The notes beneath the pieces are model-generated. The model was given only the letters and a program-made list of their open reading frames with translations, had not been told where the DNA came from and made no database searches. DNA of 64,000 bases from Aquibacillus halophilus (lineage in GTDB: Bacteria; Bacillota; Bacilli; Bacillales; Amphibacillaceae), in assembly GCF_009649745.1 (NCBI RefSeq), contig NZ_WJNG01000006.1:1-64000 (forward strand), written 5' to 3'. Position 1 is the stretch's first letter; every line of letters begins with the position of its first letter. Positions 18,059 to 26,575 of this stretch are shown piece by piece. The position numbers were made by a program, and so were the translations under genes.

Positions 18059-19360
18059 ATGGAGCGATTGATTGGGCTGATAGCTGATGATCTCACAGGT
18101 GCAAGTGACAGCGGTGTAAAGTTAACTGAAAAAGGAATTGATACGTCCGTTTTATTTGAAATCCCGACAACTCACCGTTCGTTAACGGGTGGATTTGTCA
18201 TTGATACTAACTCCCGTGCCTTAACAAAGAATGAAGCTTTTTCAATCACAAAACAAGCCGCGGAATTTCTTAAACAAGCAGGGTATATACATATTTATAA
18301 AAAGATGGATTCAACATTAAGGGGGCATATTGAAGCAGAGCTAGAAGCACTTCGAATTGTCTTTAAACCGGATTTCATAATTATTGCTCCTGCTTTCCCA
18401 TCTTATGGTAGAACAACGAGAAATGGAATTCACTATGTAAACGATGTTAAAATAAGTGAGACTGAATTTAGTAAAGATCCAACACACCAGGTTCAAGAAT
18501 CCTATATTCCTAGCATAATCGAAAAAGGGACCGGTCAAAAGGTAGGACTAATAAATACAAAAGAATTAGGAGATTTACAGAAAAACTGGCAAGCTAAACT
18601 CAAAGAATATAAAGACGAAGGTATCCAGTACCTCGTATGTGATGTTGATTTTCAGGAAGAGCTATCGTGGATTGCCAAACATATAAGTCAATTTTCTAGT
18701 AGCATTATCTGGGCAGGTTCAGCAGGATTAGCAGAGGTTATACCGGAAATACTAGGATTTAATAAGAATGAAGGGAAACGTGCTTTTCCAACCTCGAAAA
18801 TAGTCATGACTGTATCTGGTAGTTTATCCGAAATGACACAACAACAAGTGAACTATGCAATCACACAGCCAAATGTTGCTGGTGTAGAAGTTCAGACGGA
18901 CCGTATTTTTGGCGAGAACTGGAATTTTGATAAATCCTACTACATAGGACAATGTCTATCAAAATTAAGAGAAGGGAAACACGTAATCTTACATTTGCAA
19001 TCAAATTCAGAAGTCCGCGATCAAGTAAACAGTCTAGCTGATAACTTAGGGTTAAATGCCTATCAGGTTGGACAGAAAATTTCCCGGGCAATTAGCGAAC
19101 TAGTTCTAGAGGTAGTCCGTCAATGCCCTGACTTAAAAGCCTTCGTTCTAACCGGTGGAGATACAGCAAAAGGTATTAGCAAAGCCTTAGGGGCAATTGG
19201 ACTACGTATCATCAAGGAAATCGAAGCAGGGATTCCTATTGGTAGGTTAATAGGTCCTGAAAAGGATATATATGTTGCTACAAAGGCCGGGGCATTTGGT
19301 GAAAGAGAATCTATTTACCGGGTAATGGAAGAGTTGAAAGGAGGATCTGAACATGAATAG
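18059..19360 (+). CDS. Four-carbon acid sugar kinase family protein (DUF1537)
   Basis: The 433-residue protein starts MERLIGLIADDLTGASDSG, the hallmark N-terminus of acid-sugar kinases (DtnK/OtnK family), and has the C-terminal ATP motif LTGGDTAKGI. An ATG 15 bases earlier (18044) is rejected because AGGTGG (18047-18052) would lie inside the frame and is correctly spaced for 18059. The family phosphorylates threonate or erythronate at C4. The next gene overlaps by 8 bases and encodes the matching PdxA-type dehydrogenase. I see no dedicated acid-sugar transporter or regulator next to it. Confidence 0.9.
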   Translation: MERLIGLIADDLTGASDSGVKLTEKGIDTSVLFEIPTTHRSLTGGFVIDTNSRALTKNEAFSITKQAAEFLKQAGYIHIYKKMDSTLRGHIEAELEALRIVFKPDFIIIAPAFPSYGRTTRNGIHYVNDVKISETEFSKDPTHQVQESYIPSIIEKGTGQKVGLINTKELGDLQKNWQAKLKEYKDEGIQYLVCDVDFQEELSWIAKHISQFSSSIIWAGSAGLAEVIPEILGFNKNEGKRAFPTSKIVMTVSGSLSEMTQQQVNYAITQPNVAGVEVQTDRIFGENWNFDKSYYIGQCLSKLREGKHVILHLQSNSEVRDQVNSLADNLGLNAYQVGQKISRAISELVLEVVRQCPDLKAFVLTGGDTAKGISKALGAIGLRIIKEIEAGIPIGRLIGPEKDIYVATKAGAFGERESIYRVMEELKGGSEHE

Positions 19361-20348
19361 AAAACCAATCATAGGAATTACCATGGGTGACGCAGCAGGA
19401 GTAGGGCCGGAGATTATCGTTAAAAGTCTTAGCCAACCGGGGGTATATGAAAGTTCCCAACCCTTGGTTATTGGTGATGCAAAAATATTAGAAAGAGCTG
19501 CAAACCTATTAAACCTAGATGTTCGTGTTAAAAGAATAGATTCTAATCTGAATTTTGAAGCGAAATATGGTGAAATTGCATGTTTGGATTTGGATTTATT
19601 GCCAGTCGATCTCCCGTTTGGTCAGATTTCTGCCGAATCAGGTCATGCAGCATTTGAATACTTGAGAACAGCAATTGAGTTAGCCAATGATAAAAAAATT
19701 GATGCGATATGTACAGCACCTCTAAACAAAGAAGCTCTGCATAAAGGTGGACATTTGTATCCAGGACATACAGAGATTCTAGCTGAATTAACTAACACCA
19801 AGGACTTCTCGATGATGCTCTCTTCTCCTAAATTAAAAGTAATCCATGTAACGACCCATGTTGGTATTATTGATGCTGTCAACATGATTAATCCAGGGAG
19901 AGTATATGACGTCATCCGATTGGCACACGACACGTTAAGTAAATCAGGAATTAATCATCCTAAAATTGCCGTCTGTGGAATTAACCCACACGCGGGTGAA
20001 AATGGTTTATTCGGATATGGTGAGGAAGAGGAGAAGATTATTCCTGCAGTTGAACAGGCCATTAGTGAAGGGATTAAAGTCGAAGGCCCCTTGCCAGCAG
20101 ATACACTTTTCTATCGTGCAGTGCGTGGGGACTTCGATATTGTCGTGGCCATGTATCATGACCAGGGGCATGGCCCAATCAAGGTATTAGGACTAGAAGC
20201 TGGAGTTAATATTACTGTTGGTCTACCAATAATACGAACTAGTGTTGATCATGGAACAGCTTTTGATATTGCTGGTTTAGGTGTGGCCGATGAGCGGAGT
20301 CTGATGGAGGCTATTCGCCAAGCAATAGAGCTAGCACCAAAACAGTAG
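19353..20348 (+). CDS. PdxA-family 4-phosphoacid dehydrogenase (PdxA2-like)
   Basis: The 331-residue protein has an N-terminal GITMGDAAGVGPEI motif, the metal-binding His in HVTTHVGIID, and CGINPHAGENGLFG and MYHDQGHGPIKVLG in the C-terminal half. PdxA makes pyridoxine precursors, but paralogues next to DUF1537 kinases (PdxA2) oxidise and decarboxylate 4-phospho-threonate or -erythronate to dihydroxyacetone phosphate. The 8-bp overlap with the kinase supports that catabolic role here. Confidence 0.9.
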   Translation: MNRKPIIGITMGDAAGVGPEIIVKSLSQPGVYESSQPLVIGDAKILERAANLLNLDVRVKRIDSNLNFEAKYGEIACLDLDLLPVDLPFGQISAESGHAAFEYLRTAIELANDKKIDAICTAPLNKEALHKGGHLYPGHTEILAELTNTKDFSMMLSSPKLKVIHVTTHVGIIDAVNMINPGRVYDVIRLAHDTLSKSGINHPKIAVCGINPHAGENGLFGYGEEEEKIIPAVEQAISEGIKVEGPLPADTLFYRAVRGDFDIVVAMYHDQGHGPIKVLGLEAGVNITVGLPIIRTSVDHGTAFDIAGLGVADERSLMEAIRQAIELAPKQ

Positions 20349-20550
20349 CGCAAAACATGCTGAGTTTAGCGCATATCCTCTAGGTTCGAGCGCATACTTG
20401 TGGGAATTAGCACATAATCAAGGGGTTTGAGCGCAATACTAATAGAACTAACGCATATCTGGATTTGAGCGCATTACATAGGTAGTCAGCGCATATATTT
20501 TAGTGATAGCGCATATCTTATGGGAAAGAGCACTTACCAAGTTTCCCGGT
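20348..20550. repeat. Ten degenerate ~20-bp tandem units (GCGCATA...)
   Basis: Units opening GCGCATA (variants GCACATA, ACGCATA, GCGCAAT) begin at 20348, 20369, 20390, 20410, 20431, 20451, 20469, 20489, 20509 and 20530. Spacing is 18-21 bp, mean 20.2. Only the first 6-8 bases are kept; the rest of each unit is variable, often with a GA or TA just before the next unit. The first unit overlaps the pdxA-like stop codon, and the array ends about 65 bp before the T-box promoter. The spacing is close to two turns of B-DNA. Confidence 0.85.
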
Positions 20551-20616
20551 CAATTAACATTATCAGCAATTGTTAGAATATAAATTAGACAATTCCAATT
20601 CTTCAGAAAATTTATG

Positions 20617-20646
20617 TTGACAAACTATTTCTGTATCGTGTAATAT
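20617..20646 (+). promoter_or_regulatory. Sigma-A-type promoter of the T-box operon
   Basis: A perfect TTGACA (20617-20622), an 18-base spacer and TAATAT (20641-20646) lie about 20 bases ahead of the first T-box stem. Confidence 0.75.
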
Positions 20647-20668
20647 TATTTCAATTAAAGAAATAAGG

Positions 20669-20976
20669 CGTTGAAGAGAGAAAGTAGAATCTTAGTTATT
20701 TTTTAGAAGAGAGCTTCGGTAGCTGAAAAGAAGCAAAAAATGCTGATTCGAAAATGGCCTCTGAGCTGCGGACTGAACGTATCTATTAGATATTACTAGG
20801 TTTTGACGAGATTTGGTACTCGTTATCAATACCACAGTATAAGAACCGAAGGAAGAATTGGATGTTCTGTACTTGTTAAGGCTGACTGCATGAGCAATCA
20901 GTGAATTAAGGTGGTACCACGTGAGACAAACCACGTCCTTATCTGTGTTTAAAAAGATAAGGGCGTGGTTTTTTTA
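20669..20976 (+). promoter_or_regulatory. T-box riboswitch, methionine specifier (AUG)
   Basis: Stem I is closed by CGTT (20669 region) and AACG (20776-20779). It carries the distal AGAGAGCTTCGG and AGCTGAAA features, and a specifier loop GAAAATGGCCTCTGAGCTGC with AUG at 20754-20756. The T-box core AAGGTGGTACCACG is at 20908-20921. Its UGGU loop would pair with a tRNA ACCA end whose discriminator is A, as in tRNA-Met. The terminator is AACCACGTCCTTATC / GATAAGGGCGTGGTT plus a T-run (20929-20976). Uncharged tRNA-Met should cause read-through into the SAM hydrolase and ECF genes. Confidence 0.92.
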
Positions 20977-21005
20977 TTTTTCTAAAATAAGAAAGGAGTA
21001 TTTAT

Positions 21006-21848
21006 ATGAGTCATGCATTGGTATTACAGTCAGATTTTGGATTAAGTGATGGGGCGGTTAATGCAATGAATGGAGTAGCGTATTCGGTAGATGCATCGAT
21101 ACCAATATTCGATTTAACACATGACATTCCACCATACGATATTTGGGAAGCTTCTTACCGGTTGTTACAGACAGTAACCTACTGGCCTGAAACCACTGTA
21201 TTTGTTTCTGTAGTTGACCCAGGAGTTGGCTCTGACCGCAAAAGTGTGGTTATCAAGACAGATAGCAATCATTATATTATTACCCCAGATAATGGAACAC
21301 TTACACACATCAATCAGAAAATTGGGATTAAGGAAGCGCGAATAATAGATGAAAAAATAAACAGGTTACCGAAATCTGGTGCATCCCATACGTTTCATGG
21401 TCGGGATATATATGCATATACAGGCGCTCGTCTAGCAGCTGGAAAAATACCCTTTGAAGAGATAGGCCCAGAAATATCGCTAGATGAAATCGTTAACCTA
21501 TCTTTTTATGAAGCAAGTATTGATGACGGATTATTAACAGGTATAATTGACATATTAGACATTCGATTTGGAAATATTTGGACAAATATTGATCGCGAGT
21601 TATTTCTTCAATTGGGTATCGACTACGGGGACACAATAGAAGTTACAATTAAAACGGGAACAAGAAAAGTGTACAAAAACCTCATGACTTATGGACGGTC
21701 GTTCGCAGATATAAGTGTAGGTGAACCACTGGTTTACATCAATTCCCTCGACAATCTAGCCGTAGCGCTCAATCAAGGTTCGTTTGCAAAAGCGTACAAC
21801 ATTGGAACAGGATCTAACTGGAGTATCTCGGTTCGTAATAGAGCCTAA
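21006..21848 (+). CDS. SAM hydrolase / SAM hydroxide adenosyltransferase family (DUF62)
   Basis: The 280-residue protein is of the fluorinase/chlorinase-like family; bacterial DUF62 members cleave S-adenosylmethionine to adenosine and methionine using water. The N-terminal LQSDFGLSDGAVNAMNG carries the conserved Asp used for adenosine binding. VVDPGVGSDRKSVV and the TPDNGTLT and HTFHGRDIYAYTGARLA motifs are also present, including the usual Arg/His. It is first in the operon behind a methionine T-box, with an ECF transporter next. Freeing methionine from SAM or importing precursors fits the control. Confidence 0.9.
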   Translation: MSHALVLQSDFGLSDGAVNAMNGVAYSVDASIPIFDLTHDIPPYDIWEASYRLLQTVTYWPETTVFVSVVDPGVGSDRKSVVIKTDSNHYIITPDNGTLTHINQKIGIKEARIIDEKINRLPKSGASHTFHGRDIYAYTGARLAAGKIPFEEIGPEISLDEIVNLSFYEASIDDGLLTGIIDILDIRFGNIWTNIDRELFLQLGIDYGDTIEVTIKTGTRKVYKNLMTYGRSFADISVGEPLVYINSLDNLAVALNQGSFAKAYNIGTGSNWSISVRNRA

Positions 21849-21878
21849 ATTAATAAAAACATAAGGGAGATGGAGCAA

Positions 21879-22433
21879 ATGAGTAGAGGAATAACAACCA
21901 AAACGATTGTAGCAATTGGAATTGGAACTGCCGTATTTGTTATTTTAAATCGGTTCGCAGCAATACCAACAGGAGTACCTAACACAAATTTTCAAACTTC
22001 TTATGCGTTTCTAGCACTGATGGCCATTCTTTTTGGACCAGTTGCAGGTGGACTTATTGGCTTTATTGGCCATGCATTAACAGACGCAATCGTTTGGGGC
22101 TCTGTTTGGTGGAGTTGGGTGATTGTCTCAGGATTCGTCGGAGTTGTAATTGGATTATTTGCTAACAAGATCAATATTGAAGATGGAACTTTTGGCGGGA
22201 AAGAAATTTTTACATTTAATATTGCTCAGGTGGTTGCCCAAGCTGTCGGTTGGTTTATTGTTGCGCCAGTTCTAGACATTCTCATATACGCGGAACCAGC
22301 AAACAAAGTGTTTTTACAAGGTATTGTAGCCGGTGCATTTAATATTTTAACTGCCGGAGTACTTGGTACACTTCTATTAGTGGCCTATGCAAAAACGCGT
22401 AGCAAGAGCGATAGTTTAGATTTAGATTTATAA
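21879..22433 (+). CDS. ECF transporter S component, UPF0397 family
   Basis: The 184-residue membrane protein has five or six hydrophobic segments and the UPF0397 pattern [20 protein letters not shown], then [19 protein letters not shown]. An upstream in-frame ATG at 21870 is less likely than 21879 because GGGAG (21865-21869) is well spaced only for the latter. S components bind the vitamin or metabolite imported by the ECF complex. This family has been predicted, from T-box and riboswitch context, to carry methionine precursors (MtsT-like naming is from memory). The AUG T-box here agrees. Confidence 0.88.
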   Translation: MSRGITTKTIVAIGIGTAVFVILNRFAAIPTGVPNTNFQTSYAFLALMAILFGPVAGGLIGFIGHALTDAIVWGSVWWSWVIVSGFVGVVIGLFANKINIEDGTFGGKEIFTFNIAQVVAQAVGWFIVAPVLDILIYAEPANKVFLQGIVAGAFNILTAGVLGTLLLVAYAKTRSKSDSLDLDL

Positions 22434-22444
22434 AAATATACTAG

Positions 22445-22471
22445 GCCGGGGGCAGAGGTTTCCGGCTTTTT
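22445..22471 (+). terminator. Internal attenuating terminator in the ECF operon
   Basis: GCCGG (22445-22449) pairs with CCGGC (22462-22466), extended by two possible G-U pairs and followed by TTTTT. It lies between the S-component and ATPase genes and may keep the ATPase/T-component level lower than that of the S component. Confidence 0.65.
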
Positions 22472-22516
22472 ATATGGTAGAATAATAGAAAAAGTTTTAG
22501 GCTAGGGGATTACATA

Positions 22517-24229
22517 ATGGGAAAACCAATCATTGAATTCGAAAACTTTGGCTTTAAGTATCGTAGTCAGGTGAATCCAACTCTTTATGATATCAATCTA
22601 ACAATTGAAGAAGGGGAAAAGGTTTTAATTGTAGGACCCTCAGGTTCTGGAAAAAGTACACTGGCACATTGCTTGAATGGACTAGCTCCGAATTCCTATA
22701 AAGGAGATATTACTGGTTCGCTTAAAATAAAAGGGGAGAGCGTAGCTACTCAAGATGTTTTTGAGCGTTCCAAGTTAGTTGGCACCGTTTTGCAGGATCC
22801 AGATAGCCAGTTTATCGGATTAACCGTTGGGGAAGATATTGCTTTTTCATTAGAAAATGATTGTACATCCCAGGCAAATATGCTTGATAGGGTGGAAGAG
22901 GTATCTCACATGGTTGATATGGAGGGATACCTAGATTCATCGATTCATCAATTATCAGGTGGACAAAGGCAACGAGTAGCGCTAGGTGGTGTGATGGTTG
23001 ATGATGTTGATATATTGTTGTTTGATGAACCATTGGCCAACCTAGACCCAGCGACTGGAAAGCATGCAATTTCACTTATTGATCGTATTAAGAAGGAAAC
23101 CAATAAAACTGTAGTGATTATCGAACATCGATTAGAAGATATCCTTTATAGAACAGTGGACCGAATCATTGTTGTCAATGAAGGCCGTATTGTCAAGGAT
23201 GCTACTCCTAATCAACTATTGGCTACTTCAGTTCTTGATGATAACAGCATAAGGGAACCGTTATACATAAAAGCACTTAAATATGCTGGGTGTGAGATTA
23301 CACCAGAGATACAACCAGAAAACATCAACAGCATTCAGTTGTATTCATGTAAGAATCAATTAGTTGAATGGTTTGAGTCTGTGAATTTTGATGCTAACAG
23401 TAAGCACGTCGAACCGGGATTAGAGCTTAAAAACGTTTCGTTTAGCTATCAGTCTGATCAAGAGATTATAAGCAATGTTTCCTTCTCCATCAGTAAAGGT
23501 GAGATGGTGAGTATTGTTGGAAAAAATGGTGCTGGTAAGTCAACGCTCTCAAAGCTTATTTGTGGCTTTGAAAAACCAAGTGCAGGAAAGATTTTGCTTG
23601 GGGGAGAAGAAATCACTAACAATACGATAAAGGAACGTGCGTCAAAGATTGGAATGGTGATGCAAAACCCGAATCATATGATCTCTAAGCATCTAATTTT
23701 TGATGAAGTTGCCTTTGGTCTAAAGCTAAATGGGATTACAGAAGACGAGATTAAAGAGCGTGTTGAAAAGACGTTAAAGCTTTGTGGATTGCATCCTTTT
23801 CGTAATTGGCCAATTTCCGCACTAAGCTTTGGTCAAAAAAAACGAGTAACGATTGCGTCGATATTAGTTATGGAACCAGAGGTTTTAATTTTAGATGAGC
23901 CGACCGCTGGACAAGATTTCCGACACTACACTGAGATAATGGAATTTTTGATTGAATTAAATCATTTAGGAGTAACAATTATCATGATTACTCATGACAT
24001 GCACCTGATGCTAGAATACACTCCTCGTGCAATTGTCATTGCTAATGGTGAAAAAATTGCTGATGACACAGCTGTAAACATTCTGACTGATGAAGTAATT
24101 ATTTCGAAGGCAAACTTAAAGGAGACGTCCTTGTTTGAATTAGCGATCCGAGCAGGCTTTAAAAACCCCAGAGAATTTGTGCAGCGGTTTATTGATTACG
24201 ATAGGGAGGTAAGACGGACATGGCAGTAG
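22517..24229 (+). CDS. ECF transporter energizing ATPase, two NBDs in one chain
   Basis: The 570-residue protein holds two ABC ATPase domains. The first has Walker A GPSGSGKST (near residue 42), signature LSGGQRQRVALGG and Walker B DILLFDEPLANLDP. The second has Walker A GKNGAGKSTLSK (about 338), a diverged signature LSFGQKKRVTIAS and Walker B VLILDEPTAGQD. Such fused A-A' subunits power ECF importers together with the T component encoded next, which overlaps by 10 bases. Substrate specificity comes from the S component upstream. Confidence 0.93.
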   Translation: MGKPIIEFENFGFKYRSQVNPTLYDINLTIEEGEKVLIVGPSGSGKSTLAHCLNGLAPNSYKGDITGSLKIKGESVATQDVFERSKLVGTVLQDPDSQFIGLTVGEDIAFSLENDCTSQANMLDRVEEVSHMVDMEGYLDSSIHQLSGGQRQRVALGGVMVDDVDILLFDEPLANLDPATGKHAISLIDRIKKETNKTVVIIEHRLEDILYRTVDRIIVVNEGRIVKDATPNQLLATSVLDDNSIREPLYIKALKYAGCEITPEIQPENINSIQLYSCKNQLVEWFESVNFDANSKHVEPGLELKNVSFSYQSDQEIISNVSFSISKGEMVSIVGKNGAGKSTLSKLICGFEKPSAGKILLGGEEITNNTIKERASKIGMVMQNPNHMISKHLIFDEVAFGLKLNGITEDEIKERVEKTLKLCGLHPFRNWPISALSFGQKKRVTIASILVMEPEVLILDEPTAGQDFRHYTEIMEFLIELNHLGVTIIMITHDMHLMLEYTPRAIVIANGEKIADDTAVNILTDEVIISKANLKETSLFELAIRAGFKNPREFVQRFIDYDREVRRTWQ

Positions 24230-25050
24230 AAATGTTGTCTTTCATCGACCGAAAATCACCTATTCATCAGTTAACAGGTGCAACTAAATTGGTTTGTTTT
24301 TTATTATGGTCGTTTGCTGCCATGCTAACCTATGATACAAGGATTTTAGTCTTGTTGTTTATTGCTAGTTTATTAATCTTTAAGATATCTAAAATTAAAG
24401 TTCGGGAAATAGCCTTTATACTAATCTTAATTTTAACGTTTTTGCTAATAAACAATATTGCAATTTACGTATTTGCCCCTCAGCAAGGTGTGGCTATCTA
24501 TGGAACCAAACATATTCTTCTTCAACTTGTAGGAAACTATGATGTCACGGCCGAGCAGTTGTTTTACCATCTCAATATCACGTTAAAGTATTTTGTGGTT
24601 ATTCCTGCTGCGTTACTCTTCATTGTAACGACAAACCCGAGTGAGTTCGCATCCTCGTTAAATCGAATTGGGGTAAGCTATCGAATAGCTTATGCGGTAT
24701 CGATTGCGTTACGTTATATTCCCGATATTCAACGTGATTATCGCACGATTGCTCTAGCCCAACAGGCTCGCGGAGTCGATTTATCCAGAAAGGAAAAACT
24801 ACCAACCCGAATTAAAAATGCGGCCTCAATTGTTCTGCCACTTATATTTTCTAGCCTAGATCGAATTGAAATAATTAGTAATGTGATGGATCTTAGAGGA
24901 TTTGGAAAGAACAAAAAACGAACCTGGTATCGTAATCGTCCCTTTCAAAAGGGTGACTATATTGCAATTTCCTTGTTATTATTGCTATTGATTATTTCAC
25001 TTGTCGTAACGTTTTATGATGGGAATAGGTTTTATAATCCTTTTGTGTAG
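24220..25050 (+). CDS. ECF transporter transmembrane (T) component
   Basis: The 276-residue membrane protein is of the CbiQ/EcfT family, with five or six hydrophobic segments. The two Ala-Arg-Gly-type coupling motifs are visible as AQQARGVD (around 183) and MDLRGFGKNKKR (around 225); they dock into the two ATPase domains. It is the last gene of the T-box operon; a terminator follows about 220 bp downstream. Confidence 0.92.
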   Translation: MAVEMLSFIDRKSPIHQLTGATKLVCFLLWSFAAMLTYDTRILVLLFIASLLIFKISKIKVREIAFILILILTFLLINNIAIYVFAPQQGVAIYGTKHILLQLVGNYDVTAEQLFYHLNITLKYFVVIPAALLFIVTTNPSEFASSLNRIGVSYRIAYAVSIALRYIPDIQRDYRTIALAQQARGVDLSRKEKLPTRIKNAASIVLPLIFSSLDRIEIISNVMDLRGFGKNKKRTWYRNRPFQKGDYIAISLLLLLLIISLVVTFYDGNRFYNPFV

Positions 25051-25272
25051 GATTAATTGGATAAACAAAGTAGTAATTTATTGTCTTTACATAGACATTC
25101 ATGATTCCAAATATAAATTTAAAAATAAATATAAAGGTGTTAAAAACTCTTTTTTAAATTTAAATCTGTAAAAAATTGTCATTACGAATACAGCGAATAT
25201 TCTACTTTTTTAATGGAAGAAGGCGAATTACTTGTAGTATTAATTACCTAATAAGCTATTTCAAACATTAAG

Positions 25273-25310
25273 TAGAGAGGAGAATTAAACTGATTCTACT
25301 CTCTATTTTT
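25273..25310 (+). terminator. Terminator after the ECF operon
   Basis: TAGAGAGGAGAAT (25273-25285) pairs with ATTCTACTCTCTA (25293-25305), one mismatch in 13, followed by TTTTT. It separates the ECF operon from the EPS locus. Confidence 0.85.
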
Positions 25311-25490
25311 GTTGGAAATCCTTAGTTATAAAACAATCTTCTTAGTTGTAATGTGTATTCTATGAGAACTAAAAAGGAACCATAGATAAAATTAAACCTT
25401 TTGCTTACTAGTTTACTGTGTTTAGCAAATTGCAACAATATAATGCAAAAAGTACAAGAGTCTGTAGTTTTAAATGACTTTTAATGATTA

Positions 25491-25519
25491 TTGACATTTA
25501 CAGTTTTAGGTGAGATTAT
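25491..25519 (+). promoter_or_regulatory. Candidate sigma-A promoter of the EPS operon
   Basis: TTGACA (25491-25496), a 17-base spacer and GATTAT (25514-25519). The -35 element is perfect and the -10 element matches 4 of 6. The same arrangement, promoter then palindrome at 11 bp, is found at the lasso locus. Confidence 0.6.
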
Positions 25520-25530
25520 ACCCATATATT

Positions 25531-25546
25531 ATTCTTAATAGAGAAC
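25531..25546. promoter_or_regulatory. SinR-like operator candidate at the EPS promoter
   Basis: ATTCTTAATAGAGAAC is an imperfect palindrome (ATTCT-N6-AGAAC). Its lower strand reads GTTCTCT, an exact match to the GTTCTYT consensus bound by Bacillus subtilis SinR. It begins 12 bases after the -10 hexamer, so bound protein would block initiation. Confidence 0.5.
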
Positions 25547-25831
25547 AAAACAAAAGATGATCCAAAAAGCGCGATTAAGATAAAAATATGGAGGTAGCCA
25601 ATATTTTAAAAAAGATAACGGACCATAAGGAAAATTATAGTTTACAAACTCATATTTCGGTTAATTTTTCATATGATATTTAATGTGTAAAAGAAGTGTT
25701 AAAAATGGTTCTAGATTCTGTAAAGAATTAAAGGATAAAGTTGGATAGATGCTTTTTTTTAGTTAACATGTTCGTTATATAGAAGGAAACGATGTGGTTA
25801 TAAATTTTGGTGTAGAAAAAGGTGATGAACA

Positions 25832-26575
25832 GTGAGCAGAATAAACCAAGGGTATGGATCAACTAATTTGAAAGCCAGGGAAATCAATTTAAAAGAATAT
25901 TACGATTTAATCAAAAAAAGATTGTGGCTAATGATTTTAATTATAATTCTGACAACGTTAGCTGGATATTTCTATGATAGTAAATATAACAACTATGTAC
26001 CGTTATATGAAACGTCAACAAGGATTATAATCGGTCCAGAAGCAGAATCGATGGTAACATTAATGGTTATGATTAAAGATCCAAGTATTTTGGAAAAGGT
26101 CATACAAGAGTTAGAACTAACAAGAACTACTGAGACTTTAGCGGCTCAAATTGATGTAGTCAGACTTGACGAATCAAGAGTAATACAGATTGCAGTTACC
26201 GATGAAGACCCTGTCTTAGCAGCAAATATTGCAAACGAGACGGCCAGGATTTTTAAGGAAGATATTGTGTCTATATTACAGTTTAGTGATGTTCGGTTAT
26301 TATCAGAGGCCAAAGAGATGCCTTATCCGCTCAATGAAAAATCAAATGGTATAACCATCATTGCTTTTGTTTTTGGGGTTGTTGTCAGTATAGGTTTAGT
26401 ATTTTTATTGGATTCTCTAGATGGAACGTTAAAAAAAGATCGAGATGTCGAAGAGATACTGGGTGTGCCTGTACTTGGGGTTATTTCGAATATGAACAGG
26501 AAAAAATATATTTCAAAAAAGCACAAGAATTATCAGGATTTAGAAATAAGGGGTGAGACAATTGGAGTTGAATAG
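25832..26575 (+). CDS. epsA: Wzz/YveK-type chain-length determinant, tyrosine kinase modulator
   Basis: The 247-residue protein has two membrane segments (about 31-50 and 168-190) flanking an extracellular loop, and a cytosolic tail ending in GVPVLGVIS and a basic stretch. This is the EpsA/CapA layout, which activates the partner BY-kinase and sets polymer length. The GTG start at 25832 has AAGGTG 7 bases upstream; an ATG at 25824 is out of frame and closes quickly. It overlaps the kinase gene by 14 bases. Confidence 0.88.
   Translation: MSRINQGYGSTNLKAREINLKEYYDLIKKRLWLMILIIILTTLAGYFYDSKYNNYVPLYETSTRIIIGPEAESMVTLMVMIKDPSILEKVIQELELTRTTETLAAQIDVVRLDESRVIQIAVTDEDPVLAANIANETARIFKEDIVSILQFSDVRLLSEAKEMPYPLNEKSNGITIIAFVFGVVVSIGLVFLLDSLDGTLKKDRDVEEILGVPVLGVISNMNRKKYISKKHKNYQDLEIRGETIGVE

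Larger units (their letters stand above)
25311..25831 (+). other. Long leader region of the EPS operon
   Basis: No long gene is present. It contains a promoter (25491-25519) and a palindromic operator candidate (25531-25546). A short frame, ATG 25588 to TAA 25683 (31 residues, MEVANILKKITDHKENY and onward), is continued in the same frame after the stop by VKEVLKMVLDSVKN. That looks like a decayed gene end rather than a functional peptide; it has no ribosome site of its own. The distance from the predicted start site to epsA is about 300 bases, leaving room for RNA-level control. Confidence 0.5.

Noticed and set aside
20348-20550. CRISPR array
   Set aside because: Units are only about 20 bp with a 6-8 base conserved head; there are no unique spacers of even length and no cas genes nearby.
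20692-20934. Minus-strand 80-codon frame inside the T-box leader
   Set aside because: The region is explained by conserved T-box structure on the plus strand and the frame has no ribosome site.
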